A stretch of DNA of 64,000 nucleotides, taken from contig NZ_JBGEDP010000001.1 in NCBI RefSeq assembly GCF_041206865.1, positions 1,736,001 to 1,800,000 of the forward strand. Reading direction: 5' to 3'. This DNA is from Mycobacterium sp. HUMS_12744610. Lineage in GTDB: Bacteria; Actinomycetota; Actinomycetes; Mycobacteriales; Mycobacteriaceae. A model generated the notes under the pieces. The model did not search any database. It saw only the letters and a program-made list of their open reading frames with translations, and had not been told where the DNA came from. A program made the position numbers and the translations under genes. Each line of letters begins with the position of its first letter. Position 1 is the first letter of the stretch. Shown piece by piece: positions 17,764-25,676 of this stretch.

Positions 17764-18948
17764 CTACGTGGCGGCTCGAAGGTCGCGCGGCGCGCGGGGC
17801 ATGCCCAGCCCGGCCATGGCAATGATGTCACGCTGGATTTCGTTGGCCCCGCCGCCGAAGGTGTTGATGACCGCGAACCGGTAGGCGGCTTCCAGGGCGC
17901 CCCGCAGCGGGGCGTCGGCGCCGCGTCGTAACCCGTTGTGGTCCAGCACTTCCAGCAGCTGGCGGGCGACCTGCTGGGTCAGTTCGGTGCCGAACACCTT
18001 GGCCGCGGATGCTTCCCCCATACTCAGCACGCCCTTCGTCATCGCGGCGTTGACCCGCAGGTTGATCAGTTTGTACGCGGCGACCTGGGCCTCGACGCGG
18101 GCGAGCGCGAGCCGCACCCACGGCTGGTCGATGACGCGGCCGCCGTCGAGTTCGGTGGTGGCGGCCCAGTCCAGCGTCTTCTCGAACAGCGGCTCGAGCC
18201 CGGCGAGGTTGCCCAGGGCCGCGCGCTCGAAGTTCAACTGCGTGGTGATCAGCTGCCAGCCCTGGTTCTCGCCGCCCACCAGCGTGCTCACCGGCACTCG
18301 CACGTCGTCGTAGAACGTGTAGAACGTCGAGACGCCCGGCATGGTGTGCAGCGGCTGCCAGGAGAACCCGGGCGACGAGGTGGGCACGATGAGGATGGAA
18401 ATGCCCTTGTGCTTCTTGGCATCCGGGTCGGTGCGCACGGCCAGCCACACATAGTCGGCGTACGCGGCGCCGCTGGTGAACATCTTCTGGCCGTTGATCA
18501 CGTATTCGTTGCCGTCGCGCACCGCCGTGGTGCGGATCGAGGCCAGGTCGCTGCCGGCGCCGGGCTCGGAGTAGCCGATCGCGAACTCGACGCTGCCGTC
18601 CAGGATCGCCGGCAGGAACTTGCGCTTCTGCTCCTCGGTGCCGCACTGCATCAGCGTCGGCCCGACCGTGTTGAGCGTCACCAGCGGGATCGGGGCGTCG
18701 ACCCGGCGAGCCTCCTCGGCGAAGATGAACTGCTCGATCGCCGAGAAGCCGCGCCCGCCGTACTCTTTGGGCCAGCCGACCCCGAGCAGGTCGGCCGCCG
18801 CCAGGGCGCGGATGCACTCCCGGACCTCCGGGCCACCCTCCATGCGTTCGCGGACCGCGGCGGCCCGCTCGGGCGTCATCACCCGCTCCAACGACGCGCG
18901 GATCTCTGCGCGCAGCCGTTCCTGCTCGGGCGTGTACTCGAGGTGCAC
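17764..18948 (-). CDS. Acyl-CoA dehydrogenase, second subunit
   Basis: A 394-residue acyl-CoA dehydrogenase starting from a GTG at 18948, 2 nt after the P450 stop. It has the FAD/acyl-CoA regions (GYSEPGAGSDLASIRT; QKMFTSGA) and the C-terminal FGGGANEIQRDIIA segment. In MCAD-type enzymes this last segment is YEGTxxIQR, where the glutamate is the catalytic base. Here that position is glycine, so the base is missing or lies elsewhere, which fits a heteromeric FadE in which the partner (15680) completes the site. It is coupled closely to the P450 gene, suggesting the same substrate series. Confidence 0.9.
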   Translation of the reverse strand: MHLEYTPEQERLRAEIRASLERVMTPERAAAVRERMEGGPEVRECIRALAAADLLGVGWPKEYGGRGFSAIEQFIFAEEARRVDAPIPLVTLNTVGPTLMQCGTEEQKRKFLPAILDGSVEFAIGYSEPGAGSDLASIRTTAVRDGNEYVINGQKMFTSGAAYADYVWLAVRTDPDAKKHKGISILIVPTSSPGFSWQPLHTMPGVSTFYTFYDDVRVPVSTLVGGENQGWQLITTQLNFERAALGNLAGLEPLFEKTLDWAATTELDGGRVIDQPWVRLALARVEAQVAAYKLINLRVNAAMTKGVLSMGEASAAKVFGTELTQQVARQLLEVLDHNGLRRGADAPLRGALEAAYRFAVINTFGGGANEIQRDIIAMAGLGMPRAPRDLRAAT

Positions 18949-18950
18949 CG

Positions 18951-20165
18951 TCAGGCCCCGAGCCGTACCGGCATGCGCTTGACCCCGGGCACCATGGTGG
19001 CCCGCATCCGGTCCACCTCGCCCACCAACTCCAGCCGGGGAAACCGGCGCAGCACCTCCTCGAACAGTACGCGCGCCTCCAGGCGCGCCAATTGCGCTCC
19101 CACACAGGAATGTTCGCCACAGCCGAAGGCGATGTGCGGGTTGGGGTTGCGGGTGACCTTGAACTGCTCGGCGTCGGGGCCGAAGATGTCCTCGTCGCGG
19201 TTGGCCGACCCGTAGAGCATCACCACGACGTCGCCCGCGGCGATGCGCCGGCCGCGGATCTCGACGTCGGCGGTCGCGGTGCGCGCCATGTGGACCACCG
19301 GGCTGTTGAAGCGCAGCATCTCCTCGACCGCACCAGGGATCAAGCCGGGATCGTCGGCCAGCAGGCGGCATTGGTCCGGGTGGGCGATCAGCGCGCACGT
19401 GCCCAGCGCGATCAGGTTGCGGGTGGTCTCGTTGCCGGCGACCAGCAGCAGGAATGCGAAGTTGAGCAGGTCCTCGTCGGTGAGGCGGTGCCCGTCGATC
19501 TCCGCGCCGGCCAGCACCGACAGCAGGTCGTCGCGGGGCTCGGTGCGCCGTGCCGCGATCAGCTTCTGGAAGTACTCGTAGAGCTGGCCCATCGCGACCA
19601 TCGAGTCGAGTTCGATCTCCGGGTCGGCGGTTCCGGTGGCCGCGTCCGACCACGCCCGGAACTGCTCCCAGTCGTCGGGCGGGGCGCCGATCAGCTCGGC
19701 GATCATCCGGGTGGGCAGCGGGGCGGCGATCTCCTCGGCGAACTCGTGCACCGAATCCGGCTGCAGGGGATCGAGGATGCCCCGCACGATCTCGCGGATC
19801 TTGGGCTCGAGCACCGCCACGCGCCGCCGGGTGAAGCCCGAGTTGATCAGCTTGCGCAGCTGCCGGTGCCGCGGCGGGTCGGTGAAGATGAGGTTGCCCT
19901 CCTGCACGGGATTGGCCATGTGCGGGTCGGGGATGGTGATGCCCTTGGTCGAGGTGAACAGGGCCGGGTTGCCCGACACGAACCGGATGTCCTCGTATTT
20001 CAGCAGCGCCCAGAAGTTGGTGACATCGTTCCAGCAGACCGGGTTGGTCGCGCGCAGCTCCCGGTACGCCGGGTAGGGGTCGCCGGCGTAGAAATCGGGG
20101 GAGTGCAACAAAGAAGCGGGCAAAGTGGTCTGCACGGCAGGCCTCCTGACCAGAAGATCCGACAT
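18951..20165 (-). CDS. Cytochrome P450 (CYP125/CYP142-like context)
   Basis: A 404-residue P450, first gene of the catabolic operon. The I-helix motif is AGNETT (243-248), ExxR is E282-R285, and the haem loop is FGCGEHSC with ligand Cys354. The AGNETT motif and 'DPPRHRQLRKLINSGFT' stretch are typical of the mycobacterial CYP124/125/142 group, which hydroxylate the terminal carbon of sterol or branched lipid chains; the exact family was not determined. In the igr operon cyp125 likewise leads fadE28-fadE29-chsH2-chsH1-ltp2. The start codon lies inside the 21-bp palindrome, so repressor binding would block it directly. Confidence 0.92.
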   Translation of the reverse strand: MSDLLVRRPAVQTTLPASLLHSPDFYAGDPYPAYRELRATNPVCWNDVTNFWALLKYEDIRFVSGNPALFTSTKGITIPDPHMANPVQEGNLIFTDPPRHRQLRKLINSGFTRRRVAVLEPKIREIVRGILDPLQPDSVHEFAEEIAAPLPTRMIAELIGAPPDDWEQFRAWSDAATGTADPEIELDSMVAMGQLYEYFQKLIAARRTEPRDDLLSVLAGAEIDGHRLTDEDLLNFAFLLLVAGNETTRNLIALGTCALIAHPDQCRLLADDPGLIPGAVEEMLRFNSPVVHMARTATADVEIRGRRIAAGDVVVMLYGSANRDEDIFGPDAEQFKVTRNPNPHIAFGCGEHSCVGAQLARLEARVLFEEVLRRFPRLELVGEVDRMRATMVPGVKRMPVRLGA

Positions 20166-20181
20166 ATTGATGCAATATGTC
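20161..20181. promoter_or_regulatory. 21-bp perfect palindrome, likely TetR operator
   Basis: The arms GACATATTG (20161-20169) and CAATATGTC (20173-20181) are perfect complements around the 3-nt spacer ATG. The left arm contains the P450 start codon (20163-20165). The AT-rich site stands out in GC-rich DNA, has the size of TetR-family operators and lies in the 168-bp divergent region that drives both the nine-gene operon and the aldehyde dehydrogenase/CoA-transferase pair. The same region has a weaker dyad, ACGCG (20244) with CGCGT (20255), and TGACGTCA at 20270. Confidence 0.65.
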
Positions 20182-20333
20182 TTGCGCCGTTGTGTCTACT
20201 CCAGGCGGACAGCTCTGTCAACGGGGCAGACACGCATTGAAATACGCGGAAATTCGCGTCTGCAGTGATTGACGTCACGTCGTCATAGGTGAACACTGTC
20301 TCCCGAGATGACCGACATTCGGTGAGGAAGCGC

Positions 20334-21803
20334 ATGGCCGAGTTACACCCTCCGGGTCCCCTGGTCGACACCTATCGGCTCTACATCGACGGCGCGTGGG
20401 TCGAACCGGAGGACGGGCGCTACGACGACGTCGACCCGGCGACCGAGCAGGTCATCGCCGGCGCCCCCGACGCGAGCGTCGCGCAGGTCGGCGACGCGAT
20501 CGCGGCCGCGCGCCGCGCTTTCGACGACGGCCCCTGGTCGGCGATGGGCCCCGAAGAGCGGTCCGGCTGCCTCAACCAACTCGGCGCCGCGCTGCTCGAG
20601 CACGCCGACGAGTTCTTCGCGCTCTCGCAGGCGGAGTGGGGCTGCGTTGCGAACGAACGCATGATGCAGATCGACGGCGCCGGATACACGTCCATGCACG
20701 CCGCCCAGTTGGCCACGCAGCTGGTCGACGAGCCGGTCACCGGGATCGGCGCCGGTACCACCGTGCTGCGGCACGAGCCCCTCGGTGTGGTGTCCATCCT
20801 GACGCCGTGGAACTTCCCGCACATTCTCAACGTCATGAAGGTGAACAACGCGCTGGCCGCGGGCAACACCGTCCTGCTCAAGCCGTCGCCGCTGACGCCG
20901 CTGGCCGGGCTCGCGCTGGCCCGAATCATCGACGAACACACCGACATTCCCCCCGGGGTGGTCAACGTCGTCACGCCGTCGGGCCTGCAGGCCGCCAAGC
21001 TGCTCACCACCGACCCGCGCATCGACATGATCAGCTTCACCGGCAGCTCGACCGTCGGGTGCGAGGTCATGCGCTCCGCCGGCGACGCCATGACCCGGCT
21101 CCTGCTGGAGTGCGGCGGCAAGTCGGCGAGCGTCGTCCTGGACGACGCGACCGTCACCGACGAGATGCTCGAGCAGCTGCTGTTCAACTGCTGCTCACTG
21201 CACGCCGGCCAGGCCTGCATCCTGCACAGCCGGCTGCTGTTGCCCGAGAAGCTGCACGACGACGTCGTCGACCGGCTGGTCACGCTCGCCGGCGACGTCA
21301 AGGTCGGCGATCCCCGGGATCCCGCGACGCGGATGGGACCGCTGATCAGCGCCGCGCAGCGCGACCGGGTGCAGGCGCACGTGGACGGGGCGGTCAACGA
21401 CGGAGCGAAACTGGTGACCGGGGGCGGCCGCCCGGCCGGGCTGGATACCGGGTTCTATTTCGAGCCAACGATTCTCACCGAGGTCGACCCGGACTCGGCG
21501 ATCGCCCAGGAGGAGGTCTTCGGCCCGGTGCTGACCGTGCTGCGCTACTCCGGGGACGACGACGCCGTGGCGATCGCGAACAACTCCCGCTACGGGCTGT
21601 CCGGCGCCGTGTGGGGCACCGACGTGGACCGGGCGGTCGCCGTCGCCCGCCGCATCCGCACCGGGCAGGTCGCGATCAACGGCGTCGGGCCCGGCGACGC
21701 CCCGTTCGGCGGTTTCAAACTGAGCGGATTCGGCCGGGAGAGCGGCGGGATCCGCGGGCTGCACCAGTACACGGAGGTGAAGGCCATCGGGATCCCCGCA
21801 TGA
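20334..21803 (+). CDS. Aldehyde dehydrogenase (NAD-dependent family)
   Basis: A 489-residue ALDH. The catalytic cysteine is Cys295 in HAGQACILHSR and the general base is Glu259 in LLECGGKSA. The fold signature LTPWNFP and the cofactor loop FTGSSTVG are intact. The ATG at 20334 has GAGGAAG 4 nt upstream; an in-frame start at 20289 would overlap the promoter. Divergent from the P450 operon and overlapping the CoA-transferase gene (ATGA), it is placed to convert the aldehyde from the alcohol dehydrogenase to a carboxylic acid ready for CoA loading. That pathway role is inferred. Confidence 0.92.
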   Translation: MAELHPPGPLVDTYRLYIDGAWVEPEDGRYDDVDPATEQVIAGAPDASVAQVGDAIAAARRAFDDGPWSAMGPEERSGCLNQLGAALLEHADEFFALSQAEWGCVANERMMQIDGAGYTSMHAAQLATQLVDEPVTGIGAGTTVLRHEPLGVVSILTPWNFPHILNVMKVNNALAAGNTVLLKPSPLTPLAGLALARIIDEHTDIPPGVVNVVTPSGLQAAKLLTTDPRIDMISFTGSSTVGCEVMRSAGDAMTRLLLECGGKSASVVLDDATVTDEMLEQLLFNCCSLHAGQACILHSRLLLPEKLHDDVVDRLVTLAGDVKVGDPRDPATRMGPLISAAQRDRVQAHVDGAVNDGAKLVTGGGRPAGLDTGFYFEPTILTEVDPDSAIAQEEVFGPVLTVLRYSGDDDAVAIANNSRYGLSGAVWGTDVDRAVAVARRIRTGQVAINGVGPGDAPFGGFKLSGFGRESGGIRGLHQYTEVKAIGIPA

Positions 21804-24022
21804 CGGGGCCGCTGGCCGGGCTGCGCGTCGTCGAACTCGCCGGCGACATCTCGGGCCCCTACGCCGGCAAGCTCCTCGCCGACCTCGGCGCCGAGGTCAC
21901 CAAAGTCGAGCCGCCCGAAGGGGATCCGCTGCGCCGGTGGGGCCCGTTTCCCGGTGGTGTCGCCGACCCGCAGCGAGCGGGCTTGTTCGAATACCTCAAC
22001 GCCGGAAAGCGCATGACCGCAATGGATTCCGCCAACACACGCGAGCTCGTCGCCGGCGCGCACGTCCTCATCGAGGATTTCGCACCCGGCACGCTCACGG
22101 ACCGGGGACTCGGCGCCGAGGCGTTGGAGCGGCTGAACCCGAACCTGGTGCGGCTGAGCATCTCCGCGTTCGGCCGGTCGGGGCCGTGGCGTGATCGGCG
22201 CGCCACACCGCTGACCCTGCAGGCCGCGTCGGGCTGGGTCAGCGCCCGCGACCCCGACCGCCCGCCGGTGCAGGTCGGCGCCCGCATCTGCGAATACGTC
22301 GCGGGCGCCTACGGCGCGCTGGGCGCGCTGACCGCGCTGCGGCTGCACCCCGCCGGCCGCGTCCGGGAGGTGGACGTCTCGCAGCTGGAGTGCCTGCTCT
22401 CGACGCTGCCGTATCCGATGTTGATGGCGCAGCGGATGGAACGCCTTGGCCTGCCGGCGAACATGCGCTCGGCGCCGATGCTCGGTGTCGTGCGGGCCGC
22501 CGACGGGTGGGTGGGCATCAACTGCCTGACGGGGCAGCACTGGCTCGACGTGTGCGCGATGCTCGGCCTGCCGGAGTACGGCGAGCAGCAGCTCGCGATC
22601 ATGATGGGCGGCCCGGAGCGCGACGAATTCTTCGCCGAGGCCGAGCCGTGGCTCGCCGGCCGGACCGTCGCCGAGATCGTCGAACTGGCCCAGGCGCTGC
22701 GCGTCCCGGCGTCCCCGGTCAACGACGGCGCGACGGTGCTGGACTGCCCGCAATACGCCGAACGCGGGTTCTTCCAGGCGGGCGGCGGCGCCGGCTGGCC
22801 GTTCCGGCGGCCCGGTCCCGCGTTCCGATTCTCGGAAGCCGCTGTGCAGCAACAGGAGCCGGTAGTCCCGGCGGCGGATGCGTTGCCCTTCGCGGGGCTG
22901 CGGGTGCTCGACCTCACCACGTTCTGGGCCGGGGCGTACCTGACCTGCTACCTCGGGGCGTTCGGCGCCGACATCGTCAAGGTCGAGTCCATCCAGCGTC
23001 CCGACGGCCACCGCTACTCGGGGGCGTTGGCCTACGAGGGCGACGACTGGTACGAGCGCAGCCCGATCTGGCAGGGCACCAACCTCAACAAGCGCGACCT
23101 CACGCTCGACCTGACCTCGCAGCGGGGCCTCGAGATCGCCCGCCGGCTGGCCGCCCAGGCCGACGTCGTCGTGGAGAACTTCTCCCCGCGCGTGGTCGAG
23201 CACTTCGGTCTGGACTACGAGTCGGTGGTGGCGCTGAACCCCGGCGTGATCATGGTGCGGATGCCCGGCTACGGCCTGCACGGCCCCTGGCGCGACTACG
23301 TCGGCTGGGCGCTGAACTTCGAACAGACCGCCGGGATGTCGGCGGTCACCGGCTATCCCGAGGGGCCGCCGTGCAACCCGCAGGGGCCCGCCGACCCGAT
23401 CGTCGGCGTGCACGCGGGCGTCGCGCTGCTGGCCGCGCTCGAGCACCGCAACCGCACCGGAGCGGGCCGGCTGATCGAGATCGCCCAGATCGAGGTCGCG
23501 GCCTGCCTCACCGCGGAACCGGTGATCGAGTACTCGATGAACGGCGTCGTGCGTCCGCGCGAGGGCAACCGGCGGCGCGGGTACCTGCAGGGTGTCTACC
23601 CGACCGCGGACGACGCCTGGGTCGCGCTGTCCGTGCCCGACCGGGACGGGTCCGACCACGACGCCTTCGACGGGATCGTCGGCGCCTGGACCTCGACGCA
23701 GACGGCCGCGGAGATCGTGCAAACCTGCGCGGCGCATGGCATCGCGGCCGAGCGAGTCAGCACCGGCGAGGACATGTACGGCATCCCGCAACTCGACGCC
23801 CGCGGCTACTACGAGGAACTCGAGCACCCCGTCACCGGGGTGCACCGCTACCCGGGGTGGCCGTTTCGCATCACCCCCGGCCCGGCGCGGCACCACCGCA
23901 GCGCCCCGCCCACCCTGGGCCGGCACAACGACGAGATCCTGCGCGGCCTGGGCCTTTCCAGTGATGAGGTGGCGTCGCTGCGCGCGGCTCGGGTGATCGG
24001 CGAGCGGGTGCTGAACGCGTAA
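21800..24022 (+). CDS. Double-domain CaiB/BaiF (family III) CoA transferase
   Basis: A 740-residue protein made of two complete CaiB/BaiF domains in tandem (about 1-360 and 365-740), each with the 'LRVVELA/LRVLDLT' start and the 'GADIVKVE' turn. Family III transferases move CoA between acids through an aspartyl-CoA intermediate. That aspartate is present in the second domain (Asp532, GPADPIVGVHAG). The equivalent residue in the first domain is Glu165 (ARICEYVAGAYG), so only one half looks catalytic. Fused dimers with one dead half occur in this family. It would activate the acid produced by the preceding ALDH, replacing the ATP-dependent ligase of the cholesterol pathway. Confidence 0.9.
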   Translation: MTGPLAGLRVVELAGDISGPYAGKLLADLGAEVTKVEPPEGDPLRRWGPFPGGVADPQRAGLFEYLNAGKRMTAMDSANTRELVAGAHVLIEDFAPGTLTDRGLGAEALERLNPNLVRLSISAFGRSGPWRDRRATPLTLQAASGWVSARDPDRPPVQVGARICEYVAGAYGALGALTALRLHPAGRVREVDVSQLECLLSTLPYPMLMAQRMERLGLPANMRSAPMLGVVRAADGWVGINCLTGQHWLDVCAMLGLPEYGEQQLAIMMGGPERDEFFAEAEPWLAGRTVAEIVELAQALRVPASPVNDGATVLDCPQYAERGFFQAGGGAGWPFRRPGPAFRFSEAAVQQQEPVVPAADALPFAGLRVLDLTTFWAGAYLTCYLGAFGADIVKVESIQRPDGHRYSGALAYEGDDWYERSPIWQGTNLNKRDLTLDLTSQRGLEIARRLAAQADVVVENFSPRVVEHFGLDYESVVALNPGVIMVRMPGYGLHGPWRDYVGWALNFEQTAGMSAVTGYPEGPPCNPQGPADPIVGVHAGVALLAALEHRNRTGAGRLIEIAQIEVAACLTAEPVIEYSMNGVVRPREGNRRRGYLQGVYPTADDAWVALSVPDRDGSDHDAFDGIVGAWTSTQTAAEIVQTCAAHGIAAERVSTGEDMYGIPQLDARGYYEELEHPVTGVHRYPGWPFRITPGPARHHRSAPPTLGRHNDEILRGLGLSSDEVASLRAARVIGERVLNA

Positions 24023-24037
24023 CCGCGGCTGAAGGCG

Positions 24038-24316
24038 TCAGCGGCGATAGGCATGCGCGCGGTGCTCGATGCGGCCGATGTACAGCACGCGGTCGTCCTC
24101 GAGCGCCCGGAATGTGACGCGGTAATCGCCGCGGCGCGCGAGGCGCCAGCCTTCGAATTCGAATCGCAGCGGCTTGGACAGCCGGTACGGGTCAGCCGGC
24201 AATGTGAGGGTGATGAATTCGGCGATCGCAGCGGCGACTCGGTGCGCGAGCCGGTCGAGGGAGCGCGACGCCGACGGCGACAGCTGGACGGACCACGGTG
24301 TCTTCGGCCCGGTCAC
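24038..24316 (-). CDS. RelE/ParE-superfamily toxin
   Basis: A 92-residue RelE-fold toxin read from a GTG that overlaps the antitoxin stop (GTGA). The C-terminal half, RGDYRVTFRALEDDRVLYIG followed by RIEHRAHAYRR, matches the RelE/YoeB core with basic residues and a terminal Tyr-Arg that contact mRNA in the ribosomal A site. Mtb has three related RelBE systems. A family assignment to RelE rather than ParE is likely from the Phd-like partner but is not proven. Confidence 0.85.
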   Translation of the reverse strand: MTGPKTPWSVQLSPSASRSLDRLAHRVAAAIAEFITLTLPADPYRLSKPLRFEFEGWRLARRGDYRVTFRALEDDRVLYIGRIEHRAHAYRR

Positions 24317-24582
24317 TTCAAGCCGTAGCGCCGGCGAATCTCTTCGCCGCTGACCGTCTTTCCGGCGGCGTAGTCGGCGTCGGCCTGGGCGAGCTCGTCG
24401 GCCACGCCCGGCGTCCGCAGCGCGTGCAGAGTCTCGTTGAGCGACTCGAGGTCGTCGGCGGACATGAGAACTGCCGCGACGCGGCCGTGCCGGGTGATCT
24501 GGATGATTTCGTGGGTCGTGTCGGCCTCGTCGACCAGCGCGGAGAGCTTGTCCTTGGCCTCGGTCAGCGGCACCGTCTTCAT
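24313..24582 (-). CDS. Phd/YefM-type antitoxin
   Basis: An 89-residue antitoxin with the Phd/YefM N-terminal DNA-binding fold: MKTVPLTEAKDKLSALVDEA, then IIQITRHGRVAAVLMSADDLESL. The charged, flexible C-terminus (about residues 55-89) is the part that usually wraps the toxin. It is first in the operon and overlaps the toxin gene by 4 bp, the normal order that ensures the antitoxin is made first. It would repress its own promoter in the 24583-24650 region. Confidence 0.88.
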   Translation of the reverse strand: MKTVPLTEAKDKLSALVDEADTTHEIIQITRHGRVAAVLMSADDLESLNETLHALRTPGVADELAQADADYAAGKTVSGEEIRRRYGLK

Positions 24583-24761
24583 GAGTCCGCAGTATAGCCC
24601 GGACCTTGGCCAATCAATGGCTCGATAAATAGCCGGGAGAAACCGATGTCGCTAGGAGGCCGCTTCGTGGCACGAGAGCTCCAACTGCCCAATCAACCGC
24701 AGGGCGGTCGGCTCCCCGCGAGGCTTTGGTAAACCGCTCGTCACATGCCAAGCTGCTGGGC

Positions 24762-25667
24762 ATGGCCATCGAGATCGCCCGCCCCAAGCTCGAAGGAAAC
24801 GTCGCGGTCGGCGAGGACCGCCAGATCGGCTTCGCCGAGTTCGGCGACCCGCAGGGGCGTGCGATGTTCTGGCTGCACGGGACCCCCGGTGCCCGCCGTC
24901 AGATTCCGGTCGAGGCTCGCGTCTACGCCGAGAACCACCACATCCGCCTGATCGGCCTGGACCGACCCGGAATCGGCTCGTCGACACCCCACCGCTACGA
25001 GAACATCCGGGCGTTCGGTGACGACCTGCGCACGATCGCCGACACGCTGGGCATCGACAAGATGGCCGTCATCGGCCTGTCCGGCGGCGGCCCCTACGCG
25101 CTGGCCTCCGCCGCGGTGCTGCCCGACCGGGTGGTCGCCGCCGGCGTGCTCGGCGGCGTCGCGCCGTTCGTCGGCGACGAGGGCATCACCAGCGGCCTGA
25201 TGAACCTGGGCAAGCGGGTGGCGCCGCTGCTGCGGCTGGGCGGTGACCCGCTGCGGATCGGCGCGAGCCTGATGGTCCGGATGATCCGCCCGGTGGCGAA
25301 CCCCGCGCTGTATCTGTACGCCGCGATATCGCCCGAGGGCGACCGGCGCCTGCTCACCCGGCCCGAGTTCGGGGCCATGTTCCTCGACGACCTGCTCAAC
25401 GGCAGCCGCAAGCAACTGGCGGCCCCGTTCAACGACGTCATCCTGTTCACCCGGGACTGGGGATTCCGGCTCGACGAGGTCAAGGTCCCGGTCCGCTGGT
25501 GGCACGGCGACCACGACCACATCGTTCCGTTCGCCCACGGCGAGCACGTGGTGTCGCGGCTGCCCGACGCCGAGCTCTATGTGCTGCCGGGCGAAAGCCA
25601 TCTGGCCGGGCTGGGGCGCGGCGAGGAGATCCTGGCCACCCTGATGAAGATCTGGGACGAGCAGTAA
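24762..25667 (+). CDS. Alpha/beta-hydrolase fold protein
   Basis: A 301-residue hydrolase. The oxyanion strand is WLHGTPGARR, the nucleophile elbow is GLSGGGPYALA (Ser), the acid is in GDHDHIVP (Asp) and the histidine in GESHLAG, giving an intact Ser-Asp-His triad. The ATG at 24762 was preferred; an in-frame TTG at 24726 is possible. It precedes fadD36 by 9 bp, so the two are probably one transcript. In Mtb the neighbours of fadD36 are also hydrolase-like proteins (Rv1191/Rv1192). The substrate is unknown, possibly an ester or acyl thioester feeding FadD36. Confidence 0.85.
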   Translation: MAIEIARPKLEGNVAVGEDRQIGFAEFGDPQGRAMFWLHGTPGARRQIPVEARVYAENHHIRLIGLDRPGIGSSTPHRYENIRAFGDDLRTIADTLGIDKMAVIGLSGGGPYALASAAVLPDRVVAAGVLGGVAPFVGDEGITSGLMNLGKRVAPLLRLGGDPLRIGASLMVRMIRPVANPALYLYAAISPEGDRRLLTRPEFGAMFLDDLLNGSRKQLAAPFNDVILFTRDWGFRLDEVKVPVRWWHGDHDHIVPFAHGEHVVSRLPDAELYVLPGESHLAGLGRGEEILATLMKIWDEQ

Positions 25668-25676
25668 CCTGCTCAC

